Of a stretch of DNA of 40,265 nucleotides, positions 24,461-31,786 are shown one piece after another; position 1 is the stretch's first letter; the number at the start of each line of letters is the position of its first letter. Position numbers and translations under genes: made by a program. This DNA is from Thermoplasmata archaeon (GTDB taxonomy: Archaea; Thermoplasmatota; Thermoplasmata; Lutacidiplasmatales; UBA184): contig JASHQC010000012.1 of NCBI GenBank assembly GCA_030037735.1, positions 1-40,265 on the forward strand. The letters are read 5' to 3'. The notes below the pieces were generated by a model. That model worked only from the letters and a program-made list of their open reading frames with translations. It had not been told where the DNA came from and made no database searches.

Positions 24461-27400
24461 TTACGCTGGCACCCCACCCTGGTAGTCGATCCAGAAATAC
24501 GCGATGTCCAGGGCGCCCGAGAGGACCACGTTCTGGTCGATGGAAGCGCCGTTGATCCAGGGCGCCTCCATCCACACGTTGTTGTCCTGGAACGTGTAAA
24601 TGTAGAGCGCCAGGTGTTCGGCGATGTGCTCGGCCATGTTGTAGAGCAGCAGCTGGTACGTGTGGTTCGACGTCAGGTAGGTCTGGATGAACAACTGCTG
24701 CATGAGGTCGTAGGCCGTGCCCTCGCAGGAGTTGTTCACCGCGTTGATGTACGTTTGGACGTTCTGCGAGCAGTAGGGCTCGGTGAACTGGGGCAGGTTC
24801 AGCTGCGGAAACACCGTGTCGGAGTCGGTGTAGGTCGAGTTGGGGTAGTACAGCGGGATCCAGTAGTCATCCGGCGCTGCATAATCCGGTGCCCAGCCGA
24901 GCCGGTAAAACGGCATCGGGCTCTGGTAGGCCCCGGTGTACAGCGAATTGATGACCAGCTGAACGAAGTTAATGTCCAGCGTGTGGATGACGATGCTGCC
25001 GTTGGTGTAGGTCAGCAGATTCTGTGCCAGCAACGCTCCGGATTGGTCCAGGTTGGGCGCTCCGGTTTGCAGGAACAGCGGCACCTGGCAGGGACTCGCC
25101 GAGCTACAGCTCGCCAGCTCCGGGTCGTAGTACTGCCCGCCCGCGAACGAGGGGGTCGTTAACGCGGCCCACCAGTACGACGGCGACAGGGTGCTGCTAT
25201 AGCTCGACACCGGGTCGGCGCTCGGCCAACTGATGTTCGCCGGGTAGTAGTCCGACATAAAGTGGGGAATCACCCCTCCGTAGTCGAACTGGTACTGGAT
25301 TCCGTCGACCGTGTTGAGCGTCGACTGGACCGTCGTATAGGCGTACGCGGTGCTGAAGAGCTGCCGCACTCCGATATACGAGAAGAAGTCCTCCGGGACG
25401 GTAATCGGTCCCGTGGGGTACGCGGCCGCGGCGGACAAGTTGAAGTCGAGGTTGAACGGCCAGAAATCGATGGCCAACGTCGAGCCTATCGTGAGCGTTG
25501 CTTTGTGCTGCGCCACGAACTGGAGCGCTAAGGCAGTCTGGGTCGACCCGTGGTAGTCGGCAAAGTCGACGACGCCCGCCTCCATCCCTTGCAAACCGGC
25601 CGTCAGGGAGGGATCTGACTCCCAGGTCACATCGACACTGGCCGCGTAGGCCCCCGGCTGGGGGTAACAGGCCTCAACGCCCTGCACGTAGGTCCACGAG
25701 CAGTTGGGGTTCGCCTCGTAGTTCGGGTTCGCCTTCAGGCCATAGGACGTCGCGACGACGTAGCTCGACAGGTAGTACGGTCCCGTCCCGACCATGTGGG
25801 CGCATGAGACCGTGGCATCCCCGCACGGGGGCTCCGTGATCAGGAAGTCGGTCAGCATGAAGTCCCATGCGGTGTTCGCGATCGAGGGGTTCGCCGACGT
25901 ACCGATGTTCGTCACGTTTGACGACAGATCGCAGGGAGAGTCCCCGGCGCCCGTGACGGTCGCAAATCCGGGGAGCCCCGCCCCATTGGCCGTTTCCCAT
26001 CCGCAGGACAGGATGGCGCCGGAGCTCTGGATCGTCATGTAGTCGAGGAAGTTCGACCAACCCAGCGGCCCTTTATTGTAGGCGCCCCAACCGCTCGCGT
26101 TGAACGTCACGCAGCCGTGGTAGAGCGAGGACGTCATCGCGATAGAGGGGCACGCGCTTCCGTTGATCGTCATCGAGTGCAGGATGTTGTACGGCGTGTT
26201 GTTGAACGGAGCGTGGTATGACGAATCCCAGGAGCTGTTCGACGGCGCGGCGATCAGCGATTGAGCCTGGATCCAACCCGGGAAGTCGCCGATCGGGTTG
26301 GCCAGCGACATCGCCCGCGCCTCCGAGAAGACGACATCCGACGGCCAGACTCCCCACGACGCGCTCATGTGCGCCGGGTCAAAGAAGTGCGGCGCAGAGG
26401 AAATCACGAACGTATAGTAGGGGCCGCTCTGCAGGGTGCTGCCGAACAGGCTCGTGCAGGCCGTCGTGCCCGGCACACACGCCGCGATCACGGGCACGTA
26501 ATCATTCGGCGATGGACCGGACGCGCTTCCATTGTACGAAATCAGGGTCTGATATACCGATTCGATCACCTCGTACCCGACCGTCTCGTAATCGATCGAC
26601 GGGTCGAGCGTTTCGGCGCCACCCGGATAGTTGTGGTAAATGATCAGAGTGCCGGGGTGAGGACTCTTGTAGCTCGCGGTTCCCACCGAGATTCCCGACG
26701 GCGAGGAAACGTACGCCGTCCAGACGTAGTCCTGCGCCAGGGCGGCGGTGCCAAACTGGGATCCCGCGTTGTAGGTAATCGTGTATATGCCTGGGCTGGT
26801 GAAGGTCACTGAAGCGCTGACCCCGGGCTGACCGCTGACCGTTATCGGGGTCGTCTTGATGCAGCTGGTCCCGCAGGACGCCGTAATCGTGGGCGGAATG
26901 TAGACCCAGCCGGCGGACGAGGCGTTAAGGGTGTAAACGCCCTCGACGTTCATCGTGCCACCGGTCGCGAGGACGCCGGTGGGAGCCGTGGTCGAGGTGG
27001 AGTTCGAGATGAACGTCCCTCGGACGCTCGGAAGCGTTCCGTTAATGTCCGAAGTGAAGGAGGGGTTGATGGTCACGACGAGGAGAGCGTGCAGGTTGTC
27101 GTGCCAGGTCGAGCCGACCAATGCCTCAGCGGAAACGATGTACGTTCCGGCAAATTTGTAGGTGTGAGTGAAGGTCGCCGTAGTACTGGAGGCGTTCGTG
27201 CCGTCTCCAAAATTGATTTCGTAATGTCCAGAAGTTTCAGGAAGCGTAACGGTAAAAGGGACGGGTTGCGCGGTCTGGGTCGTGGTAAAAGGTGCCACGA
27301 CCGTTACATCGTGAGTATTGCTGACCAGGCAGCCGGGAGCGGTGGCCGGGACACAGGTCTTGGTCGGCACCTGGGCGTTGAACACGAAGAACGACCCCAG

Positions 27401-27505
27401 GCCGGCCACCACGAGGACCACGATCAAAATAACGACCGCCGTGGCGCTGCTCAATCCGAGTCTTCGCGAGGTTCCTCTCCAACCTCCACTCGCACTTTCA
27501 CTCAT
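24461..27505 (-). CDS. Extracellular solute-binding protein (family 5) with a TM anchor and PKD-like domain
   Basis: The 1014-residue protein is a peptide-type binding protein. Residues 19-42 form an N-terminal TM anchor (TAVVILIVVLVVAGLGSFFV), so the rest faces outside. A PKD-like domain follows at about 65-145, with HYEINFGDG and FTHTYKFAGTYIVSAEAL. After further beta-rich sequence the SBP_bac_5 body runs from about 285 (IIYHNYPGGAETLDPSIDYE) to the end. It is about twice the usual length and carries several Cys pairs (CVPATAPGC, CVPGTTAC, CGDATVSC, CSSASPC) that suggest disulfides. ATG 27505 is chosen because GGTGA lies 6 nt upstream. It is convergent with the importer operon and is its likely substrate-binding component, although genetic linkage is the only evidence. 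Confidence 0.88.
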   Translation of the reverse strand: MSESASGGWRGTSRRLGLSSATAVVILIVVLVVAGLGSFFVFNAQVPTKTCVPATAPGCLVSNTHDVTVVAPFTTTQTAQPVPFTVTLPETSGHYEINFGDGTNASSTTATFTHTYKFAGTYIVSAEALVGSTWHDNLHALLVVTINPSFTSDINGTLPSVRGTFISNSTSTTAPTGVLATGGTMNVEGVYTLNASSAGWVYIPPTITASCGTSCIKTTPITVSGQPGVSASVTFTSPGIYTITYNAGSQFGTAALAQDYVWTAYVSSPSGISVGTASYKSPHPGTLIIYHNYPGGAETLDPSIDYETVGYEVIESVYQTLISYNGSASGPSPNDYVPVIAACVPGTTACTSLFGSTLQSGPYYTFVISSAPHFFDPAHMSASWGVWPSDVVFSEARAMSLANPIGDFPGWIQAQSLIAAPSNSSWDSSYHAPFNNTPYNILHSMTINGSACPSIAMTSSLYHGCVTFNASGWGAYNKGPLGWSNFLDYMTIQSSGAILSCGWETANGAGLPGFATVTGAGDSPCDLSSNVTNIGTSANPSIANTAWDFMLTDFLITEPPCGDATVSCAHMVGTGPYYLSSYVVATSYGLKANPNYEANPNCSWTYVQGVEACYPQPGAYAASVDVTWESDPSLTAGLQGMEAGVVDFADYHGSTQTALALQFVAQHKATLTIGSTLAIDFWPFNLDFNLSAAAAYPTGPITVPEDFFSYIGVRQLFSTAYAYTTVQSTLNTVDGIQYQFDYGGVIPHFMSDYYPANISWPSADPVSSYSSTLSPSYWWAALTTPSFAGGQYYDPELASCSSASPCQVPLFLQTGAPNLDQSGALLAQNLLTYTNGSIVIHTLDINFVQLVINSLYTGAYQSPMPFYRLGWAPDYAAPDDYWIPLYYPNSTYTDSDTVFPQLNLPQFTEPYCSQNVQTYINAVNNSCEGTAYDLMQQLFIQTYLTSNHTYQLLLYNMAEHIAEHLALYIYTFQDNNVWMEAPWINGASIDQNVVLSGALDIAYFWIDYQGGVPA

Positions 27506-27561
27506 CCTTTTCACCATTGACCCGGCAAACGCCGGAAACTGGGCGCTAACCCGACAGGTTC

Positions 27562-27569
27562 TATTTATA
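27562..27569. promoter_or_regulatory. Shared divergent TATA element of the binding-protein gene and rpe
   Basis: TATTTATA reads as TATAAATA on the other strand. On the minus strand GTATAAATAG lies about 60 nt before ATG 27505 and predicts a leader of about 36 nt containing a GGTGA Shine-Dalgarno. On the plus strand the same bases are centred 26.5 nt before ATG 27592, predicting a leaderless rpe transcript. One element could serve both directions. Confidence 0.6.
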
Positions 27570-27591
27570 CTCTTATTCGTCGCGACCCTCA

Positions 27592-28284
27592 ATGATTTCT
27601 CGGCGGCCGCTCCGGCTCGCTCCGTCGCTCCTGAGCGCGGACTTTGCGGCGCTGGGAGAGGCCATGCGAGCGGCGGAGGCCGCCGGCGCCGACGCGTTTC
27701 ATCTGGACGTGATGGACGGGCACTTCGTCCCCAACATCACGTTCGGACCCGCTTGGGTGGCCGCTGTCCGGCGACAGACCAAACTCCCCCTGGATGTGCA
27801 TCTGATGATCGAGGAGCCGGCCCGCTATTTCGAAGCCTTCGCGCGCGCCGGGGGAAACACCCTCGTGTTCCATCTCGAAGCTCGGGCGGACCCCGCGGCC
27901 CTCGTTCGAGCCGGACAGGACCTCGATGTCGAGGTGGGAGCTGCCCTACGCCCAGACACTCCGGTGGACCGAGTGTGGCCATGGCTCGATCAGCTGAACC
28001 AGATCATGGTGATGGGCGTTCACCCGGGTTTCTCGGGCCAGAAGTTCATTCCCGAGGCGTTGCTCAAGGTCCGGGCAGTGCGCGCGCGGCTCGACGCGGT
28101 CGGTTCCTCGGCCGATCTCTCGATCGACGGAGGCGTCACGCCCGAAACCGCTCTCGAGACCGCCGAGGCGGGAGCCACGTTCTTCGTCTGCGGCAACTCG
28201 GTGTTTGGTCACGGGACCATCGCGGATAATCTCGCCCTGCTGCGCTCCGCGGTCCAGCGGGGGGCCGGCCATGCAGTTCGCTGA
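27592..28284 (+). CDS. rpe: Ribulose-phosphate 3-epimerase
   Basis: Rpe interconverts ribulose 5-phosphate and xylulose 5-phosphate in the non-oxidative pentose phosphate pathway. The 230-residue TIM-barrel protein shows LAPSLLSADFAALGEA (catalytic and metal-site N-terminus), FHLDVMDGHFVPNITFGP, DVHLMIEEPARY, VMGVHPGFSGQKFIPEALLK and LSIDGGVTPETA, with all metal-binding His and Asp residues in place. It starts at ATG 27592, apparently without a leader. The stop codon overlaps the DNA ligase start by 14 nt, so the two are co-transcribed. Many archaea lack this enzyme; its presence suggests a pentose phosphate pathway with transketolase here. Confidence 0.95.
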   Translation: MISRRPLRLAPSLLSADFAALGEAMRAAEAAGADAFHLDVMDGHFVPNITFGPAWVAAVRRQTKLPLDVHLMIEEPARYFEAFARAGGNTLVFHLEARADPAALVRAGQDLDVEVGAALRPDTPVDRVWPWLDQLNQIMVMGVHPGFSGQKFIPEALLKVRAVRARLDAVGSSADLSIDGGVTPETALETAEAGATFFVCGNSVFGHGTIADNLALLRSAVQRGAGHAVR

Positions 28285-30061
28285 CCTGGTCGCGGAGTAC
28301 GAGCGGCTCGAGGCGACGAGCAAGCGGCTCGAGATGCGAGCCATCCTCGTGGACCTGCTGCGGAAGGTCGACCCGAACCAGCTGCCCCCGCTGGTCTACC
28401 TGATGCAGGGCGAGCTCCGGCCGGAGTTCGAGGGCGTGGAGCTCGGCGTCGCCGACTCGCTGGCCGCCCGGGCTGTCGCGCTCGCCACGCATGCGCCGGA
28501 AAAAGCCGTGACGGAGAGCCTGCGACGTACGGGCGACCTGGGAACGACCGCTGAAGAGTTGGCGCCGAAGCGGGCCGCGCGGTTGGAGGGCGAACCGCTC
28601 CGAGTGGACGAGGTATACTCCGGGCTGACCCGCATCGCCACGTCGACCGGCGAAGGCTCCCAGGAGCTCAAGATCCGGATCTTGGTGGAGTTGCTCGCCC
28701 GGGCCACGCCGGGCGAGGCGAAGTACATCGTCCGCTTTGTCCTGGGGAAGCTCCGGCTCGGCGTCCGAGAAATGACGATAGTCGACGCCCTGAGCTTCGC
28801 GTTCGCGGACGGCAGCAAGGAGGCGCGCGCCGCGGTCGAAGCGGCGTACAACCGTTCCAGCGACCTGGGTCTCGTGGCCGAGAAAGTGGCGCGGCAAGGC
28901 CTGAAAGGGTTGCGACAGATCGGCATCGAAGTCGGCCGCCCGATCCGGCCGATGCTCGCGGAACGCTCCCCCGACCTGGCGGACGTACTGAAGCGCATGG
29001 AGGGCCGAGCCGCTCTGGAGTACAAGTACGACGGTCTCCGGGTCCAAGCGCACATCCCGGCGAGCGGCCCGGTCAAGCTGTTTTCCCGCCGACTCGAACA
29101 GATCTCGGCGCAGTTTCCCGAGCTCATCGCCGCGCTTCCCTCCTCCATCCGTCGCCGGCCTGCCATCGTCGAGGGGGAGTGTGTTCCGGTCGACCCGGAG
29201 ACGGACGAGTTGAGACCGTTTCAGGAGGTCTCGCGACGCCGGGGCCGGAAGTATGACCTGGAACGGCTTCAGGAAGAGGTCCCGGTGCGGCTGTTTCTTT
29301 TCGACGTATTGCTCGAGGGAACGACCACGACCGTGGACGAGCCGTTCCCGGAGCGTCGCCGTTGTCTCGAGGGACTCGTCAAGGACACCGAGCGGGTCCG
29401 CCTGGCGACGCAGCGGGTCGTTACCTCCCTGTCGGAGGCCGAGCGGTTCTTCGAGGAGGCGATCGCGGCCGGATGCGAAGGCGTCATGGCAAAGTCGCTC
29501 GCGGACGGAAGCACCTACCGGGCGGGGGCTCGCGGCTTCTGGTGGATCAAGTACAAGCGGGAGTACACCCACGCGCTCGCGGACTCGATCGATGGCGTGG
29601 TCGTGGGGGCGTTCTACGGCCACGGACGCCGGGGAGGACGCTACGGGGCACTGCTACTCGCCGTCTACAACCCGGACGAGGACCGGTTCGAGAGCTTCTG
29701 CAAGGTTGGGAGCGGCTTCGACGACGCGACGCTCGAGGCGCTGCCTCACAAGCTGAAACCGTACGAAGTGAAGGAGCGACCGGAATCGATCGTGACCGAG
29801 CTCGTTCCGGACGTCTGGTTCCGGCCGGCTGTCGTCCTCGAGGTTCGTGGGGCGGAACTCACGCTGAGCCCCATCCATCCGGCCGGCAAGGGACTGGTCC
29901 GTCCGGACGCCGGCCTCGCGCTCCGGTTCCCCCGCTTCACCGGCCGCTGGCGCGACGACAAGGACGCCGAGACCGCGACGACGACGGCCGAGCTTCTGTC
30001 GCTCTACCGCTCCCAGGTCCGGCAGATTTCGAAGCCGTCCGGAGGAGAGGGGGCGCCGTAG
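28271..30061 (+). CDS. lig: ATP-dependent DNA ligase
   Basis: The 596-residue protein is an archaeal/eukaryotic Lig1-type replicative ligase that seals Okazaki fragments and repair nicks. The N-terminal DNA-binding domain covers about residues 1-220 and includes YIVRFVLGKLRLGVREMTI. Adenylation motif I is EYKYDGLR with the nucleophile at Lys252. Motif III is VRLFLFDVLL, motif IV CEGVMAKSL and motif V WWIKYKREY. The OB-fold follows, ending near LRFPRFTGRWRDDKDAE (motif VI). ATG at 28271 matches the family start (MQFADLVAEYERLEATSKR). Length and motifs are normal. Confidence 0.97.
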   Translation: MQFADLVAEYERLEATSKRLEMRAILVDLLRKVDPNQLPPLVYLMQGELRPEFEGVELGVADSLAARAVALATHAPEKAVTESLRRTGDLGTTAEELAPKRAARLEGEPLRVDEVYSGLTRIATSTGEGSQELKIRILVELLARATPGEAKYIVRFVLGKLRLGVREMTIVDALSFAFADGSKEARAAVEAAYNRSSDLGLVAEKVARQGLKGLRQIGIEVGRPIRPMLAERSPDLADVLKRMEGRAALEYKYDGLRVQAHIPASGPVKLFSRRLEQISAQFPELIAALPSSIRRRPAIVEGECVPVDPETDELRPFQEVSRRRGRKYDLERLQEEVPVRLFLFDVLLEGTTTTVDEPFPERRRCLEGLVKDTERVRLATQRVVTSLSEAERFFEEAIAAGCEGVMAKSLADGSTYRAGARGFWWIKYKREYTHALADSIDGVVVGAFYGHGRRGGRYGALLLAVYNPDEDRFESFCKVGSGFDDATLEALPHKLKPYEVKERPESIVTELVPDVWFRPAVVLEVRGAELTLSPIHPAGKGLVRPDAGLALRFPRFTGRWRDDKDAETATTTAELLSLYRSQVRQISKPSGGEGAP

Positions 30062-30090
30062 CCGGCGGCGGCTTCGCCTCAACGCGAGTA

Positions 30091-30098
30091 CTTTTATA
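30091..30098 (+). promoter_or_regulatory. TATA box of the PRC-barrel gene (and probably the tRNA)
   Basis: CTTTTATAG lies about 38 nt before ATG 30133. The predicted leader of about 12 nt includes GGAG at 30122-30125, 7 nt before the start. The tRNA gene begins 7 nt after this gene's stop and shows no box of its own, so it may be co-transcribed. Confidence 0.6.
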
Positions 30099-30132
30099 GG
30101 ACCACTCCGCGTCCAGCGTCTCGGAGCCAGCG

Positions 30133-30432
30133 ATGCTAGTCGAGATGACGGAACTCATTGGACGGCAGGTGTACACCCAGGAAGGGCGCCTGCTGGGCGA
30201 AGTGGCAAACGTGGTCGTGGACATCGAGGGATCGAAGATCGACGGCCTATTCGTCGCCGACCCGAACCCGGTGTTAGTGGAGGATTCTCGACCCGTCAAC
30301 GTGCCCTACCGGTGGGTTTCCGCGGTCAACGACGTCGTGATCCTGAAGTACTTCCCGAAGCGCGTCTCCGTGAAGCGCGGTGCGCACGCCGCCGCCGCGG
30401 CGCGCGAAGAAGAAGCCCCCGCGGCCCGCTGA
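30133..30432 (+). CDS. PRC-barrel domain protein
   Basis: The 99-residue protein is a single PRC-barrel, a small beta-barrel found in RimM and in stand-alone archaeal proteins. It reads ELIGRQVYTQEGRLLGEVAN, then VVVDIEGSKIDGLFV and NVPYRWVSAVNDVVIL. The last 20 residues are Ala/Glu/Arg-rich and non-conserved. ATG at 30133 has a Shine-Dalgarno; a second Met at residue 5 is a weaker alternative. Archaeal stand-alone PRC proteins have been linked to RNA metabolism and cell division. Here the neighbours are a tRNA gene and RNA-processing genes, but the function is not established. Confidence 0.88.
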   Translation: MLVEMTELIGRQVYTQEGRLLGEVANVVVDIEGSKIDGLFVADPNPVLVEDSRPVNVPYRWVSAVNDVVILKYFPKRVSVKRGAHAAAAAREEEAPAAR

Positions 30433-30439
30433 ACGCGGT

Positions 30440-30551
30440 GCGGGGATAGCCAAGCCCGGTAACGGCGCAGGACTTAAACCGGGCCGCCCTGGCGGTGCCG
30501 GAAGAGATCCTGTCGCGCAGGCGTTCGCCGGTTCAAATCCGGCTCCCCGCT
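30440..30551 (+). tRNA. tRNA-Leu (anticodon UAA) with a 28-nt intron
   Basis: A complete class II cloverleaf can be drawn. The acceptor stem GCGGGGA (30440-30446) pairs perfectly with TCCCCGC (30544-30550). The D-stem GCC pairs with GGC (30464-30466) around a D-loop containing GG. The anticodon stem CAGGA (30468-30472) pairs with TCCTG (30508-30512), and after intron removal the loop is CTTAAAA with anticodon TAA. The long variable arm (30513-30526) and the D-arm/variable-arm bases match archaeal tRNA-Leu. The T-arm GCCGG-TTCAAAT-CCGGC is perfect. CCA is not encoded. The base after the acceptor, T30551, would make discriminator U73, whereas archaeal tRNA-Leu normally has A73. Confidence 0.93.
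30479..30506 (+). other. tRNA intron at the canonical 37/38 position
   Basis: The 28-nt intron follows A37 (30478). C73-T75 of the exon (30473-30475) can pair with A502-G504, with an A-G mismatch completing a 4-nt central helix. Bulges A30477-A30478/C30479 and A30505-G30506/A30507 then place both cuts after the second bulge base. Inside the intron CGG (30480-30482) pairs with CCG (30498-30500), and GCCGCC pairs with GGCGGT. This is a slightly relaxed bulge-helix-bulge for the archaeal splicing endonuclease. Confidence 0.8.
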
Positions 30552-30605
30552 TCTCCCGCGCGGGAGGCGGGCCCTCACCGGTTCCCTCCGCTTCCGCGAC
30601 CCCGT

Positions 30606-31205
30606 TTGGTCCGGGTCCTCGGGCAGCTTTCCGGGTTCGTGAGTCCGAGGGCCGACACGGAACAGATCGCGACTCCGCCGGAGGCAGCCGCCGAGCTGCT
30701 CTACGACGCGCTGGCCCGCGACGACCTCGCCGGACGAACCGTTCTCGACCTAGGCAGCGGAACCGGGCTGCTCGCGATTGGCGCCGCGATCCTCGGCGCG
30801 CGGCGCGTGGTCGGGGTGGAACGGGCACCGGAAGCCATCGCCGTCGCGCGAACCAACGCCGATCGTCTCGGCGTCGGCGTTCGATGGGTCAAGAGTTCCG
30901 TGTCAGCCTACCGCGAGGCCGCCGACACGGTCGTGATGAATCCTCCGTTCGGGGCCCAACGCCGTCATGCCGACGCGCCGTTCTGGAACCGGGCGTTCGC
31001 GCTCGCCCGGCGAGCGATCTACGCGTTTTCGCTCGCCGAGTCCCGAACCTTTATAGGTCGCGAGGCGGTCGCGCGCGGCGCGCGGATCGAGACGGCGCGA
31101 CCGATACACTGGGAGCTTCCCGCGACGTTTCCCCACCATCGGAAACCCCGGGTTCCTCTCTCGGTCGATCTCTGGGTTCTGCGCACGGAGCACGCATCCC
31201 GATGA
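30606..31205 (+). CDS. METTL5-like RNA N6-adenine methyltransferase
   Basis: The protein is a class I SAM-dependent methyltransferase. It has TEQIATPPEAAAELLYDALA, the SAM motif VLDLGSGTGLLAIGAAILGA, VVGVERAPEA and the N6-adenine catalytic motif NPPFGAQRRHAD near residue 111. Together these match the METTL5/archaeal family, whose eukaryotic member methylates an adenosine of small-subunit rRNA. The open frame reaches back into the upstream tRNA, so an upstream GTG at 30495 is rejected. TTG at 30606 gives 199 residues and begins just before the conserved LGQLSGFVSPR; no strong Shine-Dalgarno decides it. The stop overlaps csl4 as ATGA. The rRNA target is inferred from the family. Confidence 0.85.
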   Translation: MVRVLGQLSGFVSPRADTEQIATPPEAAAELLYDALARDDLAGRTVLDLGSGTGLLAIGAAILGARRVVGVERAPEAIAVARTNADRLGVGVRWVKSSVSAYREAADTVVMNPPFGAQRRHADAPFWNRAFALARRAIYAFSLAESRTFIGREAVARGARIETARPIHWELPATFPHHRKPRVPLSVDLWVLRTEHASR

Positions 31206-31786
31206 AGGCGACCCAATCCGGACGGCTTGTGGTGCCTGGCGACCTACTGGGGACCGCGGAGGAGTTCGTTCCGGGCCGCGGAACCTACGAGCACGATGGC
31301 CGGATCTACTCGGCCTTGCTGGGTCAGTCGCGCGTCGATCCGTCGAGCCGCTCGGTCACCGTACGCGCGCTGCACAGCATCCCGGAGCTGGACGTGGGCG
31401 ACGTCGTGCTCGGCCGGGTGGAGGACCTCAAGAGCGCGATGGCGATCGTCGAAATACTGGCGGCGCATCCCTCCTCGCGAACCGTCCCCGGGGAACCGGA
31501 GGGGACGATCCACGTTTCCAAGGTGAAGGAGGGGTACACCGAGAACCTGAACGACGAGCTGGCGCCCGGCGACCTGGTGCTCGCCCGGATCCTCGAGAAC
31601 CATCCGTCGATTAAGCTGACCACGGCCCCCTCGTCCCTCGGGGTGGTGTCGGCCCGGTGCCAGCGCTGCCACGCGACGCTCGAGCTCACAGGCCGGTCGG
31701 AGCTCGTCTGCCCGCGGTGCGGGAATCGCGAGCGCCGGAAGGTCTCCTCGGACTACGGTCTGCGCCAGGCCCGCGACACTGGATGA
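31202..31786 (+). CDS. csl4: Exosome RNA-binding subunit Csl4
   Basis: Csl4 is a cap subunit of the archaeal RNA exosome, which degrades and tails RNA and recruits partner proteins. The 194-residue protein has the N-terminal domain (LVVPGDLLGTAEEFVPGRGT), an S1 domain from about residue 58 to 142 (DVGDVVLGRVEDLKSAMAIV) and a C-terminal zinc ribbon with CQRC and CPRC separated by about 18 residues. It overlaps the methyltransferase and glyA by 4 nt on each side (ATGA), so all three are translationally coupled. The other exosome subunits (Rrp4, Rrp41, Rrp42) are not in this window. Confidence 0.95.
   Translation: MKATQSGRLVVPGDLLGTAEEFVPGRGTYEHDGRIYSALLGQSRVDPSSRSVTVRALHSIPELDVGDVVLGRVEDLKSAMAIVEILAAHPSSRTVPGEPEGTIHVSKVKEGYTENLNDELAPGDLVLARILENHPSIKLTTAPSSLGVVSARCQRCHATLELTGRSELVCPRCGNRERRKVSSDYGLRQARDTG

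Noticed and set aside
28136-29623. Long open frame on the minus strand (495 codons)
   Set aside because: It is antisense to the DNA ligase, which is unambiguous on the plus strand.
30495-30605. N-terminal extension of the methyltransferase starting at GTG 30495
   Set aside because: It would overlap most of the tRNA-Leu gene and its residues are not conserved in the family. TTG 30606 is preferred.
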